A stretch of 64,000 nucleotides of DNA from the NCBI RefSeq assembly GCF_004153165.1, contig NZ_SEMD01000008.1, forward strand, positions 74,269 to 138,268. The letters are read 5' to 3'. Source of the DNA: Sporolactobacillus sp. THM7-4. GTDB lineage: Bacteria; Bacillota; Bacilli; Bacillales; Sporolactobacillaceae. This document shows positions 1-8,785 of the stretch, piece after piece. Made by a program: the position numbers and the translations under genes. The notes under the pieces are model-generated. The model had not been told where the DNA came from. It ran no database searches and saw only the letters and a program-made list of their open reading frames with translations. Numbering within the stretch: the first letter of the stretch is position 1; each line of letters begins with the position of its first letter.

Positions 1-660
1 TGAGTTCGGCGATGGCTGAACCCAAGAGAGACCCGTCTCGTGGAAATACATACTTCGATTCCAGCCGGCCATCGGCACCACGGTCAGCGGACAATCGAGC
101 CCGAACTCGAATTTATAAACCTGAGCCAGTTCACCAATCGTCAGACCATGGCGGTTAGGAATCGGATGCATGCCGACAAAAGAAGCGAGCGGCTTTTCAA
201 TCAGGTTCCCTTCCCGGGTCACGCCGCCGATTGGGTTTGGCCTGTCGAGAACGATCACTGATTTGCTGTTTTCCATGCACGCTTCCATCACCAGACTGAG
301 TGTGGAAATAAACGTATAATAACGAACGCCGATATCCTGCAAATCAACGACGACGCAATCAACCTGTTCCAGCATGGCCGGCGTCGGTTTCCGCGTCTCT
401 CCATATAAACTGTAGACCGGAAGCCCGGTTACCGGATCTGTACCTGAGTTAATCGCCGCGCCTTCTCTTCCGTCTCCCCGAATACCATGCTCCGGACCAA
501 ACAGCGCTGTCAAATAAATCGCGGGATCGGCGTTAAGCAGGTCGATGGTTGATCGAAACCGGCTGTCCAACCCGGTTGTGTTCGTCAGCAAACCCACTCG
601 TTGGCCTTTTAGAAGATTCACCTGTTCCTTGAGCAATGTCTCAATCCCTAATTGGATCAT
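1..660 (-). CDS. namZ: Exo-beta-N-acetylmuramidase NamZ (DUF1343), 3' part outside window
   Basis: The first 220 codons are present and the gene runs off the left edge. The reading frame gives the family signature: an N-terminal KGQRVGLLTNTTG, then LFGPEHGIRGDG, VDLQDIGVRYYTF, VLDRPNPIGG and WVQPSPN, matching B. subtilis YbbC/NamZ. That enzyme removes terminal MurNAc from peptidoglycan fragments. The ATG at 660 follows GGAGGG by 7-8 bases. The protein starts MIQLGIETLL with no signal peptide, unlike the secreted B. subtilis enzyme, so I infer a cytoplasmic location. It is the last visible gene of the muropeptide operon; a NagZ-type glucosaminidase could lie beyond the edge. Family assignment is secure; exact substrate is inferred. 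Confidence 0.9.
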   Translation of the reverse strand, partial: MIQLGIETLLKEQVNLLKGQRVGLLTNTTGLDSRFRSTIDLLNADPAIYLTALFGPEHGIRGDGREGAAINSGTDPVTGLPVYSLYGETRKPTPAMLEQVDCVVVDLQDIGVRYYTFISTLSLVMEACMENSKSVIVLDRPNPIGGVTREGNLIEKPLASFVGMHPIPNRHGLTIGELAQVYKFEFGLDCPLTVVPMAGWNRSMYFHETGLSWVQPSPNS

Positions 661-678
661 TTTGCAGCCCTCCCATGC

Positions 679-1626
679 TCAGTCGGCCGAACCGATAAGC
701 TGTTTTTTCAGTACACCGAGCAGCCCGGCTTGCTGGTGTTCCCACTCGTACACGCACTTTGCAATCGAACCATAAACGGGCGGGCAGTTTGGAAAAATTA
801 CCGGCGCATCAATTTCAGCACAGACCCTCTCACGGATCATTCGGCACTTCCAAACACCGCCGGCAAGAACGGTGTCCGGAACCTGCTCAAACCGGTTGAT
901 ACCGCTTTTAATCAGATGAATCAGTTTTTCTGCCGTATCGTTGAGGATCTGTCCGGCCAGTGCATCGCCTTGTTCTGCCTCATGCACGACCAACGGAACA
1001 AGTCCGGCAATGACATTCTTCGTACAGCTGTAGACAATCGGTATAATATCAGTAATGTGGGAAACTTTAAAATACCCGATCAGTGCTTCTGTCAGTGCGG
1101 TTTTCTTCTCCCGTCCATCAACGGCCATCAGCACATGGCGAATCGTTTCGCGGCCGATATCATAGCCGCTTCCTTCATCGCCGAACAGGTAACCCCAGCC
1201 GCCGATACGAAATGAATCCCCATTCGGCTTAATCCCGAAAGCAATCGAACCGGTTCCGGCAATAACAACCAGACCGGGTTTGCCATCGGTACCGCTCCAC
1301 AGCGCATTAAGCGCATCGTTTCCGACTTTTAGTCGTTTGATAGGTGTTGGACATGCAGAGCGGAGGCTTTCCGCGAGTTTGCCTGCCAGTTCCGGGGAGT
1401 CGGATCCAGACAAGCCGGCGAAACAGCCAGCGATCTCAACGGGCCTGCCTGATGCAAACAATTGAGAGAAAAGCTTGCGAAAATGGTCCGTCACCCGCCC
1501 GAACTCCATTCCGTTCGGGTTCGTCCCTTCGCCAATCGCTCTTCCGACAATCTGTCCGCTGGCAGAAAACAGCACCGCATCGGTCTTCGTTCCACCGCCA
1601 TCAATGGCCAAATAATGGACGTCCAT
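679..1626 (-). CDS. murK: N-acetylmuramate/N-acetylglucosamine kinase (BadF/BadG ATPase family)
   Basis: 315 aa. The N-terminus has the sugar-kinase phosphate loop (IDGGGTKTD at about residues 8-16), followed by an adenosine-site motif VVIAGTGSIAFG and GGWGYLFGDEGSG, typical of N-acetylglucosamine kinase and Clostridium MurK. MurK enzymes use ATP to make MurNAc-6-P and GlcNAc-6-P in the cytosol. No PTS permease (MurP) is visible here, so a kinase is needed to feed MurQ. The start lies 4 bases after the murQ stop, so translation is probably coupled. Sugar preference cannot be read from sequence; GlcNAc-only activity is the main alternative. Confidence 0.82.
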   Translation of the reverse strand: MDVHYLAIDGGGTKTDAVLFSASGQIVGRAIGEGTNPNGMEFGRVTDHFRKLFSQLFASGRPVEIAGCFAGLSGSDSPELAGKLAESLRSACPTPIKRLKVGNDALNALWSGTDGKPGLVVIAGTGSIAFGIKPNGDSFRIGGWGYLFGDEGSGYDIGRETIRHVLMAVDGREKKTALTEALIGYFKVSHITDIIPIVYSCTKNVIAGLVPLVVHEAEQGDALAGQILNDTAEKLIHLIKSGINRFEQVPDTVLAGGVWKCRMIRERVCAEIDAPVIFPNCPPVYGSIAKCVYEWEHQQAGLLGVLKKQLIGSAD

Positions 1627-1630
1627 CCCG

Positions 1631-2563
1631 TTAGACCCCTTTCATGTGATTTTCTGATTGATCTGAAGCGAATGGGGAATCGAGAGCTTTACGTATAAAT
1701 CCTTTTGCCTGTTTCAGGCGAAGTATCGCTTCTCCGTGCGGACAGCCAAGCAAAATCATGATTATTGCAGCTTTCACATTCTGTCCGGCTTTCTGATAAT
1801 ACTTTTCTGCTGTTGTTGGATCAACCCCGGTGGCTTCGATAATAATCCGTCTCGATCGTTCGACCAATTTTTCATTCGTCGGTTGAACGTCAACCATCAG
1901 GTTTTCATACACCTTGCCGATACCGATCATTGAAGCCGTCGACAGCATATTCAGAACGAGTTTCTGAGAAGTTCCCGCTTTTAGCCGTGTAGATCCTGTC
2001 AGGATTTCCGGACCGGTTTCCACTTCAATCGCGACATCGGCATGTTTGCTGATCTCTGCCCCGCGGTTGCAACTCAGGGCCGCCGTTGAAGCGCCGACAC
2101 TCTGAGCATATTTCAACCCGCCGATAACATAAGGCGTTCGTCCGCTCGCCGCGATACCGATAACGAGATCTCTTGATTCAATCCCCAGTGCTGCCAGATC
2201 TTCCGCGCCGAGCGTTTCATTATCTTCAGCCCCCTCAACCGCTTCGGTCAACGCATCTTTACCGCCGGCGATCAGACCAATAACCCGGTCCGGTGGCGAG
2301 CTAAATGTGGGCACACATTCGACGGCGTCCAGCACACCGAGCCGTCCACTTGTTCCAGCGCCCATATAGATCATCCTGCCGCCGGACTGAAGGGCACGTA
2401 TAGCCAGCCTGACGGCCTGCTCGATTTTATTCAATTCTTTTGAAACTGCCAGAGGGACGCATCGATCTTCCTGATTCATACAGTTGAGAATCTCTCGGAT
2501 GCTCATTCTGTCCAAATGAGTCGTTTTCTCATTACGTGCCTCTGTTGTCAGTTTATCCAGCAT
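1631..2563 (-). CDS. murQ: N-acetylmuramic acid 6-phosphate etherase MurQ
   Basis: About 310 aa. It has the SIS-domain etherase motifs IYMGAGTSGRLGVLDA, a glutamate-rich AVEGAEDN segment, IAASGRTPYV and the C-terminal TAEKYYQKAGQNVKAAI helix region. MurQ cleaves the lactyl ether of MurNAc-6-P to give GlcNAc-6-P and D-lactate in the cytoplasm. An in-frame ATG lies three codons upstream at 2572, but there AAAAAGG abuts the ATG directly; the ATG at 2563 has a proper spacing of about 8 bases, so I use it. The gene lies between the GNAT gene and the kinase in the same direction. Confidence 0.95.
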   Translation of the reverse strand: MLDKLTTEARNEKTTHLDRMSIREILNCMNQEDRCVPLAVSKELNKIEQAVRLAIRALQSGGRMIYMGAGTSGRLGVLDAVECVPTFSSPPDRVIGLIAGGKDALTEAVEGAEDNETLGAEDLAALGIESRDLVIGIAASGRTPYVIGGLKYAQSVGASTAALSCNRGAEISKHADVAIEVETGPEILTGSTRLKAGTSQKLVLNMLSTASMIGIGKVYENLMVDVQPTNEKLVERSRRIIIEATGVDPTTAEKYYQKAGQNVKAAIIMILLGCPHGEAILRLKQAKGFIRKALDSPFASDQSENHMKGV

Positions 2564-2632
2564 CAAAACCATCCTTTTTAAATAGCAATTGTTGATTTAG
2601 ACGCCAAATCATCCCGAATCAACTCTTATTGT

Positions 2633-3622
2633 TTATGGAAGCTGCACGTTGCCCAATGGTTCGTTTAATTGTTTTGAATAGGTAGCATAGGCTTTCCAGG
2701 GACGTGCACCGACTTTTCGGTAAAATTCGATCAGCCGGGTCCAGTCAATGACAATTCGTTTCAGTCCGCGTCCATTGAGGCATGCAATACCTGCCCGCAC
2801 CAGGTCTGAACCATATCCGTTTCCCCGTTCTGTCGCGTCGATACCAAGCGGTCCCATTCCTCCAAGTTGTCCATCGGAGAAGAGCGGCGACCAATACACG
2901 TTTTGCGCGATCTGCGGCGAAAACGGGCCATTAATTCGGCAGAATCCGATCACTTTGCCATTTTTCTTCAGGATCACAAACTCCTGCCCATCTCCGCCGC
3001 GTTCAAAGTATTTGATCGCTTCATATTCCCATCTTCCCGGAAAATTGCGATGAAGAAAGGCTAGCAGTAGCCTCTCATCCTCTTTGCCATGAACTAACGA
3101 AAATCGTGCCCCATCATCAGGCTCAGGCAGCTTATCAACGACTGTTTCCGTCAGTAGATCGTACTCGGTTCCATCATAGTGATAGTTTCTGGAAACAAAC
3201 CACTTTTTAACGGATTCATAGCCATCGGGAATACCCGGAAAATAATGCCAGACATCTTTACCGAGAAAAATTTTACTCGCCCCTTCCTGGGTGAGTGCTT
3301 TTTCGGCACGATTCAGCAGGACCGTTCCAATCCCCTGGTTTCGCTGATCCCTTCTGACCAGCAGAACCTGAATCCAGCCGATGGAGCGATTCATCCCGAC
3401 ATCCAGCGGCTCGGAGTATTTTTTAGCAATGACGAACCCGATCAGGCAGCCCTGGTCGTCCATCGCCAGTAGCGATCCCTCACTTCGAACGTTTGGATCT
3501 AAAAAACTGTTCTGAATCAGCAGCTCTTCTCTCATCGGAAAATCATCGCCGATTTCCTGATTCCAAAGTTTTACCATCTCTTTCACGTCGTTACGTGTTA
3601 TAGGCAAATATCTCAATGGCAT
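2633..3622 (-). CDS. Tandem GNAT-family N-acetyltransferase
   Basis: 329 aa with two GNAT folds. The first has the acetyl-CoA loop RRDQRNQGIGTVLL at about residues 93-106, and the second has ATERGNGYGSDLV near 268. The start overlaps the end of anmK by 10 bases, so it belongs to the muropeptide operon. B. subtilis carries a GNAT gene (ybbJ) close to its murQ cluster, which suggests an old association, but the acetyl acceptor is unknown. A cell-wall amino sugar or a free peptide amino group would suit the context; that is inference only. Confidence 0.8.
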   Translation of the reverse strand: MPLRYLPITRNDVKEMVKLWNQEIGDDFPMREELLIQNSFLDPNVRSEGSLLAMDDQGCLIGFVIAKKYSEPLDVGMNRSIGWIQVLLVRRDQRNQGIGTVLLNRAEKALTQEGASKIFLGKDVWHYFPGIPDGYESVKKWFVSRNYHYDGTEYDLLTETVVDKLPEPDDGARFSLVHGKEDERLLLAFLHRNFPGRWEYEAIKYFERGGDGQEFVILKKNGKVIGFCRINGPFSPQIAQNVYWSPLFSDGQLGGMGPLGIDATERGNGYGSDLVRAGIACLNGRGLKRIVIDWTRLIEFYRKVGARPWKAYATYSKQLNEPLGNVQLP

Positions 3623-4797
3623 ATCCCTCCGGATCCGTCATTTTTGATAAAAGGCGTATAATTACCGAGAATCAGAGGCTCTTTTGCTCCTGTTGCCCCG
3701 GGAACGTTAGCCGGTTGACCATGAACCGTTTCATTAGCGAGCACAGCAAAAGCGGCAGCTTCCCTGGCATCGGCGTTCAGCCGGCCCTGGTCGAACACCT
3801 GGATCGACACATCTGGCAGCATCTCTTTCAGCCATTTCATCATTACCGGATTATGCCTGCCGCCTCCGCTCACTCTCATCTCTTCAATCCGATGCCGCGG
3901 CAAAATCAACTTCTGATAATTTTTGAGAATCGCTTTGGCCGTAAAACAGGTTGCCGTAGCAATTAAGTCATCCGGTTTTAACCGACTCCATGCCGTTGTA
4001 ATCCGTTCAGCATACTGCAAACCGTAACGTTCGCGGCCTGTCGATTTCGGTGGCTTTTCAGTCAGATAGGGATCGTTCATCATCTCCCGAAGTAAAGCCG
4101 GGTTAACCGTTCCGCTCGCTGCATACACACCATCCCGGTCATACGGCTTTCCGTAAAACTTCTGTACGAGTGCGTCTACGACCATATTCCCGGGTCCTGT
4201 GTCAAACGCTGTGACATCCGCCAGACTGCCACCCGCCGGAAGGACCGTCAGATTGGCGATTCCGCCGATATTCAGCAGGGCGACCGTACGGAAATGCTGT
4301 TTGAACAGGAGATAATCCACATAGGCGATCAGCGGCGCGCCCTGTCCGCCGGCAGCCATATCCATTGTTCGAAAATTGGAGACGACTGGTGTGCGTGTTT
4401 CAAAAGCAATGACCGCCGGTTCGCCGATCTGAAGCGTTGATCGATCATACCCTTTTTCTGGTCGGGGCATGTGATAAATCGTCTGTCCATGCGAACCGAT
4501 CAGATTTAACCGTTCAATATCAAATCCAGCGTGAACACATACAGCCTTCACCGCATCTGCAAATGCCGTACCAAGCTCAAAATTCAGGCTGCAGATAAGT
4601 TGAACATGAGAACGATCCGGATTCATCGCTAAAAATACTTTCTTCCTTAATGAAGATGAGTACGGAAATGTAATGAAATCCAGAATTTCTATCTGCGTCC
4701 TTTCTCCTGAGCCCGTAATACGCGTCAGCGCTGCATCAATACCGTCTGCTGAAGTGCCTGACATCAGTCCGACTATAATTTTTTCATTCATTTTCAT
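3613..4797 (-). CDS. anmK: Anhydro-N-acetylmuramic acid kinase AnmK
   Basis: 394 aa, with the AnmK signature GLMSGTSADGIDAAL at the N-terminus, then IGSHGQTIYHMP, NIGGIANLTVLP, DTGPGNMVVD and VSGGGRHNP. AnmK hydrolyses the 1,6-anhydro ring and phosphorylates to MurNAc-6-P, which feeds MurQ. Its ATG follows the amidase stop directly; a second ATG at 4791 has better spacing from GGAAGG and may be the true start. Together with the separate kinase at 679-1626, the cell can use both anhydro and reducing MurNAc. The source of anhydro-MurNAc in a Gram-positive would be lytic transglycosylases. Confidence 0.95.
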   Translation of the reverse strand: MKMNEKIIVGLMSGTSADGIDAALTRITGSGERTQIEILDFITFPYSSSLRKKVFLAMNPDRSHVQLICSLNFELGTAFADAVKAVCVHAGFDIERLNLIGSHGQTIYHMPRPEKGYDRSTLQIGEPAVIAFETRTPVVSNFRTMDMAAGGQGAPLIAYVDYLLFKQHFRTVALLNIGGIANLTVLPAGGSLADVTAFDTGPGNMVVDALVQKFYGKPYDRDGVYAASGTVNPALLREMMNDPYLTEKPPKSTGRERYGLQYAERITTAWSRLKPDDLIATATCFTAKAILKNYQKLILPRHRIEEMRVSGGGRHNPVMMKWLKEMLPDVSIQVFDQGRLNADAREAAAFAVLANETVHGQPANVPGATGAKEPLILGNYTPFIKNDGSGGICH

Positions 4798-5850
4798 TCA
4801 GCCTTCCGACAGACTCTTCATTGCCAGGTTGATAAAAATTCGACGAATCCGGTTCATATTGATCTGTCGACTGATATGAACCCGATTGCTTAGCAGGATA
4901 AGACCCAGCCCGCGGTCCGGGTCAATCCAGAATGATGTACCGGTAAAACCGGTATGACCATAGCTGCGCTCCGATACGAGATAGCCGCCAGGAGAAAAAC
5001 GATCATCTTTAAGTTGCCAGCCAATGCCGCGATTAGCACCGAGACATTCGGTGTAGTTTTTCCTGCTCGCCCGAAGCGTCGCCGGAGAGAGAAAATAACT
5101 GCCGTTCACCGTTCTGCCGTTATTAATCAGCATTTGGACGTAAATTTTCAGATCGTGAAGATTTGAAAAAAGACCTGCATGACCCGATACTCCGCCCATT
5201 CCATTAGCATTTTCATCATGGACATGCCCCCATTGATACTCGCCGATATCCGGCATCCATTCCGTCGGGGCGATCCGCTTCCGGTCTTCCGTCGGATTAA
5301 AACAGGTACTGGTCATGCCAAGCGGGCGGAAGACGTTTTCCTCTGTAAATGTATCCAGCGTCTCACCAGTCAGTTTCTCAACAAGAAAACCAAGCAAAAT
5401 AAAATTCAAGTCACTGTAAATGACTCGCCGCCCTGGCTCACTATCAAGTGAAAGAATATAGCGTAGAATCTCTTTTTTCGTCCATTGGTAGCGATAGAAA
5501 GGAACGGAAGAAGGAAGACCGCTCGTATGGGTCAGTAAATCTTTTAGTGTCAGATCGGGATTCGCCGCTTCAGAAAAGAAGAGCCGAACCGGATCATCGA
5601 AATCAATCCGTCCCTGTTCCATCAGCAATAAGAGGCTTGGAAGTGTTGCGCAGACCTTTGTCAGAGAGGCCAGATCAAACAGTGTTTCCAGCGTCATCGG
5701 AATTTTCTTATCGAGATGGGCGTAGCCAACCGCGTTTTCAGCAACCGTTTCCTGCTCATTAACGACGGCGTAAACCGCACCGGGAATTTGATGCGTCCGG
5801 ACACTTTCAGCTAAAAACTGATCGACAATCGCGAATTTTGTGTCAACCAT
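4798..5850 (-). CDS. amiE: Serine hydrolase of the beta-lactamase/AmiE family, probable muropeptide amidase
   Basis: About 350 aa, class C beta-lactamase-like fold. The catalytic SxxK is SLTK (Ser62, Lys65), the second motif is YSD (Tyr145) and the third is GHTGFTG near the C-terminus. B. subtilis AmiE (YbbE) in the equivalent cluster splits MurNAc from L-Ala. The start at 5850 is 7 bases after GGAGGG; a TTG two codons earlier is less likely. There is no signal peptide or membrane anchor, so it should act on imported MurNAc-peptides in the cytosol. The fold is certain; amidase specificity rests on context, and an esterase or D,D-peptidase role is possible. Confidence 0.75.
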   Translation of the reverse strand: MVDTKFAIVDQFLAESVRTHQIPGAVYAVVNEQETVAENAVGYAHLDKKIPMTLETLFDLASLTKVCATLPSLLLLMEQGRIDFDDPVRLFFSEAANPDLTLKDLLTHTSGLPSSVPFYRYQWTKKEILRYILSLDSEPGRRVIYSDLNFILLGFLVEKLTGETLDTFTEENVFRPLGMTSTCFNPTEDRKRIAPTEWMPDIGEYQWGHVHDENANGMGGVSGHAGLFSNLHDLKIYVQMLINNGRTVNGSYFLSPATLRASRKNYTECLGANRGIGWQLKDDRFSPGGYLVSERSYGHTGFTGTSFWIDPDRGLGLILLSNRVHISRQINMNRIRRIFINLAMKSLSEG

Positions 5851-5866
5851 CCACAAACCCTCCTTC

Positions 5867-6724
5867 CTATTTCACCCGAAAACTTTTCTTTATGGCGTCC
5901 AATGACCGTTTGAGGTAACGAAGCGATGATTCATACTGGTGACCAGCGATCGACAAATAAATGATATCAACGAGATTAAGCTGAACAATTCGTGATGACG
6001 TTGCGGCACTGCGTACATCCGACTCGGCGGTCATGATTCCGATATGAACGTCGACCAGCTGAGCGAGCGTATTGTTTCCATAACGTGTGATGCCGATCGT
6101 TTTCGCTCCGGCTTTTTTTGCCGCACGGATGCATTCGACCGTCTGTAACGTTTCACCGGAATTTGAAAAAGCTACAGCTGTATCGTCAGGCGTTAAGGTG
6201 ACAGCCGAAGTCAGTTGCAGATGATTATCCGCGTAAGCGGTACAGGTTTTGTTGATACGCATGAACTTCACCTGTGCGTCGCATGCTACCAGCTGAGACG
6301 CCCCTGAGCCGTAAAAGTCAATACGTTTCGCTCTTTCAATCAGGTCGATGGCTGTCTGAAGTTTCTGCATATCCAATATTTTCAGTGTTTCATTAATTGA
6401 GAAAATAGTGTTGTTGGAAACGGAGGACGCAATGGTTGCAAGATCACTACCCGGAATGATCTCTTTATATTCATCACCCTTTGATGAGTTATTCTGAAGA
6501 TCACCGGCTACGCACAGTTTCAGTTCCTGATAGCCCTTCAGACTGAGCGCTTTGCACAGACGGATAATCGCCGACTGACTGGATCCGCTCGCTGCCGCCA
6601 GTTCGCTGACGGTCATCTGTACCATCTGTTCAGGATGGTTGAGTGTAAATTTTGCCGCTTTTTGTTCCGATGGATTAAGAGCTTCATAGGATTCTTTTAG
6701 CATCGAAAGTCCGCCACTTAACAT
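5867..6724 (-). CDS. murR: RpiR-family regulator (MurR-like)
   Basis: 285 aa. An N-terminal HTH_6 domain (about residues 1-77, including SELAAASGSSQSAIIRLCKA) is followed by a SIS sugar-phosphate binding domain (FYGSGASQLVA, VAFSNSGETLQTVECI). MurR-type repressors sense MurNAc-6-P and control MurNAc catabolism. It sits in the middle of the operon, after the ABC transporter genes and before the amidase, so it would be co-transcribed with its likely targets. The inverted repeat at 12729-12772 upstream of the first gene is one candidate operator. The effector is inferred from context. Confidence 0.85.
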   Translation of the reverse strand: MLSGGLSMLKESYEALNPSEQKAAKFTLNHPEQMVQMTVSELAAASGSSQSAIIRLCKALSLKGYQELKLCVAGDLQNNSSKGDEYKEIIPGSDLATIASSVSNNTIFSINETLKILDMQKLQTAIDLIERAKRIDFYGSGASQLVACDAQVKFMRINKTCTAYADNHLQLTSAVTLTPDDTAVAFSNSGETLQTVECIRAAKKAGAKTIGITRYGNNTLAQLVDVHIGIMTAESDVRSAATSSRIVQLNLVDIIYLSIAGHQYESSLRYLKRSLDAIKKSFRVK

Positions 6725-6767
6725 ATCATCACCTGTTTCATCGTCTTTTCAACCGCAATATATGCTA

Positions 6768-7766
6768 TCAAACAGATTCGGCCGCTACATTACGAACTTC
6801 CGGGAAGAAACAGGCATGATAACTGTCGCCGTCCTGAACCAGCTCAGGCCTTTTTTCGCTGCAGGACGGCTGACTGAAGGGACAGCGATCTGCAAAGAGG
6901 CAACCCGAAGGATCTGTATCGCTCTGCTTAAACTGCGACGTCAGAACAAATCGGTCTTTCCCGGGCTTCTCAATACCGTTCAGAATCGGCATCGCGCTCA
7001 GCAGTGCCTGAGTATAGGGATGGTGCGGCTGCCGAATGATTTGCTCGGTATACCCTTTTTCAACAATCATCCCTTTATAGAGCACATACAATTCGGTATT
7101 GCTGCCGAGATAACGTGCCGAAGCAATATCATGGGTGATAAAAAGGATCGAAATGTTGTAATTTTCTCTTAAGTCCCGAAGCAGTTTTAAAATACCCAGT
7201 CGAAGCGAGACGTCAATCATCGAGACCACTTCATCCGCAATGAGCAAATCCGGTTCAACAGTCAGGGCTCTGGCGATAATCACGCGCTGACGCTGACCAC
7301 CGGACAGCATATGCGGATACTTAAAGAGAATGGTTTCCGGATCCAGCCCGACCAGTCTCAACAGTTCATCCATGCGCTGACGAACCCATTCAGGTCCCTT
7401 TTTCTTTTGTCTCGCCATTTTTTTCAAAGTTGCCGCCAACATTTGCTGTATGGTATGAGTTGGATTGAGGGCCTGATAGGGGTCCTGATGAATCAGCTGG
7501 ATTTTTTGAAGCAATCGGTTCCGCTCTTTCCGTTTTAATGTGGAAAGATCCTGACCGTCAATTATGATTGAACCGGACGTCGGCGTTTCCATGCCACACA
7601 GCATGCGCCCGATCGTCGTTTTCCCGCATCCGGATTCGCCAATCAGAGAGATTGCTCCGCCGCTGGGAATCGAGAAACTGACATGACGCACAGCTTGCAC
7701 CGTTTTGCGGTTAGAAAAGCTCGCTTTAATATAAAAGGTTTTCTCCAGATTTTTAATTTCTATCAT
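6768..7766 (-). CDS. Oligopeptide-type ABC transporter ATPase (OppF-like)
   Basis: About 332 aa. Walker A is GESGCGKTT, the Q-loop region reads IHQDPYQALNPTHT, the signature is LSGGQRQRV and Walker B is LLIADEVVSMID. The C-terminal oligopeptide domain ends in a cysteine cluster (CLFADRCPFSQPSC). The start at 7766 is chosen because AGGGTGGG precedes it and the protein then begins MIEIKNLEKTF, as family members do; the frame continues upstream without a good start. It overlaps the previous ATPase gene by 14 bases. The pair should form the heteromeric motor of the importer, inferred to carry muropeptides. Confidence 0.88.
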   Translation of the reverse strand: MIEIKNLEKTFYIKASFSNRKTVQAVRHVSFSIPSGGAISLIGESGCGKTTIGRMLCGMETPTSGSIIIDGQDLSTLKRKERNRLLQKIQLIHQDPYQALNPTHTIQQMLAATLKKMARQKKKGPEWVRQRMDELLRLVGLDPETILFKYPHMLSGGQRQRVIIARALTVEPDLLIADEVVSMIDVSLRLGILKLLRDLRENYNISILFITHDIASARYLGSNTELYVLYKGMIVEKGYTEQIIRQPHHPYTQALLSAMPILNGIEKPGKDRFVLTSQFKQSDTDPSGCLFADRCPFSQPSCSEKRPELVQDGDSYHACFFPEVRNVAAESV

Positions 7767-8784
7767 CGGCACCCACCCTAAAACAAGAAACTTTATGATC
7801 TTTGCCAATCGATTCAAGTTCCGGCCGGCTTTCCCGACAGGCATCCGTTCGGATCGGGCAGCGATCGTAGAAAAGACACCCCGGCTGCTGATAGGTCTTA
7901 AAATCAGGTGAAGATCCTTTTAACGGTTCCGCAGCATCAATATCGCCGGAGATTCGCGGTATCGCTTGAATCAGCCCTTTTGTATAGGGATGCCCGGGAT
8001 CTGATAGAACCTTGCTGGTCTTACCTTCCTCCACAATTTCGCCGGCATAGAAAATTTCGATTCGTTCCGAAAGATCGGCGACCACACCGATATCATGTGA
8101 AACGAGGGCAATGGTCAGATTTTTTTCTTTTTGAAGCTCGCGGATGATTTCCAGAACGGCAGCCTGAGACAGCATATCCAGTGCCGTTGTCGATTCGTCC
8201 AGAAAGATAATGTTTGCTTTCAACACGAGGGCGAACATGATCCCGACACGCTGACGCATGCCTCCCGAAAGTTCATGCTGGTAGGATGCCAGCACCCGAT
8301 CGGCATCCAAACCAAGGCGTGCGAGCAGCTCTTTTGCATATTTAATCAGACCGCGCAGATCTTTGACATCATGTGAACGACCGAGATCAAGGATCTGCTG
8401 GCCGACACGCCGCAGCGGATTTAGCGAGTTCTGAGCCGCCTGAAATACGAAACCAATTTCCTTACCGCGGATTTTACGCTGCTGCTCTGAGCTCAGCTTC
8501 AGCAAATCGTTCTTGCTGTTGAGAATGACTGAGCCACTTTCAATTTTTCCCGGCTTCGTTACGGCATTCATGATTGCCATGATCAATGTCGATTTTCCGG
8601 AACCGGATTCGCCGATAATACCGGTGATACTGCCCTTCGGTAAATCAATATTAACGTTTCGGACCGCCGGAATTTTTCCAGTCGGCGTTGCATAGACGAC
8701 GTTTATGTTTCGGGCACTGATGGCCATCTCCGGCTTATGATTTTCCTGTTGATACTCTGCATGGGCTGTCGAGACGTTTGCCAT
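7753..8784 (-). CDS. Oligopeptide-type ABC transporter ATPase (OppD/DppD-like)
   Basis: 343 aa. It has Walker A GESGSGKST, signature LSGGMRQRV and an ALVSHD switch histidine. Walker B reads IIFLDESTTALD; Ser replaces the usual Pro of DEPT, a small but visible departure. The C-terminus carries the oligopeptide-domain cysteines (GCLFYDRCPIRTDAC). One base separates it from the upstream permease stop. The five genes from 12601 down to 6768 encode binding protein, two permeases and two ATPases, a complete peptide importer, placed directly ahead of MurNAc salvage genes. Confidence 0.88.
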   Translation of the reverse strand: MANVSTAHAEYQQENHKPEMAISARNINVVYATPTGKIPAVRNVNIDLPKGSITGIIGESGSGKSTLIMAIMNAVTKPGKIESGSVILNSKNDLLKLSSEQQRKIRGKEIGFVFQAAQNSLNPLRRVGQQILDLGRSHDVKDLRGLIKYAKELLARLGLDADRVLASYQHELSGGMRQRVGIMFALVLKANIIFLDESTTALDMLSQAAVLEIIRELQKEKNLTIALVSHDIGVVADLSERIEIFYAGEIVEEGKTSKVLSDPGHPYTKGLIQAIPRISGDIDAAEPLKGSSPDFKTYQQPGCLFYDRCPIRTDACRESRPELESIGKDHKVSCFRVGADDRN

Positions 8785-8785
8785 A

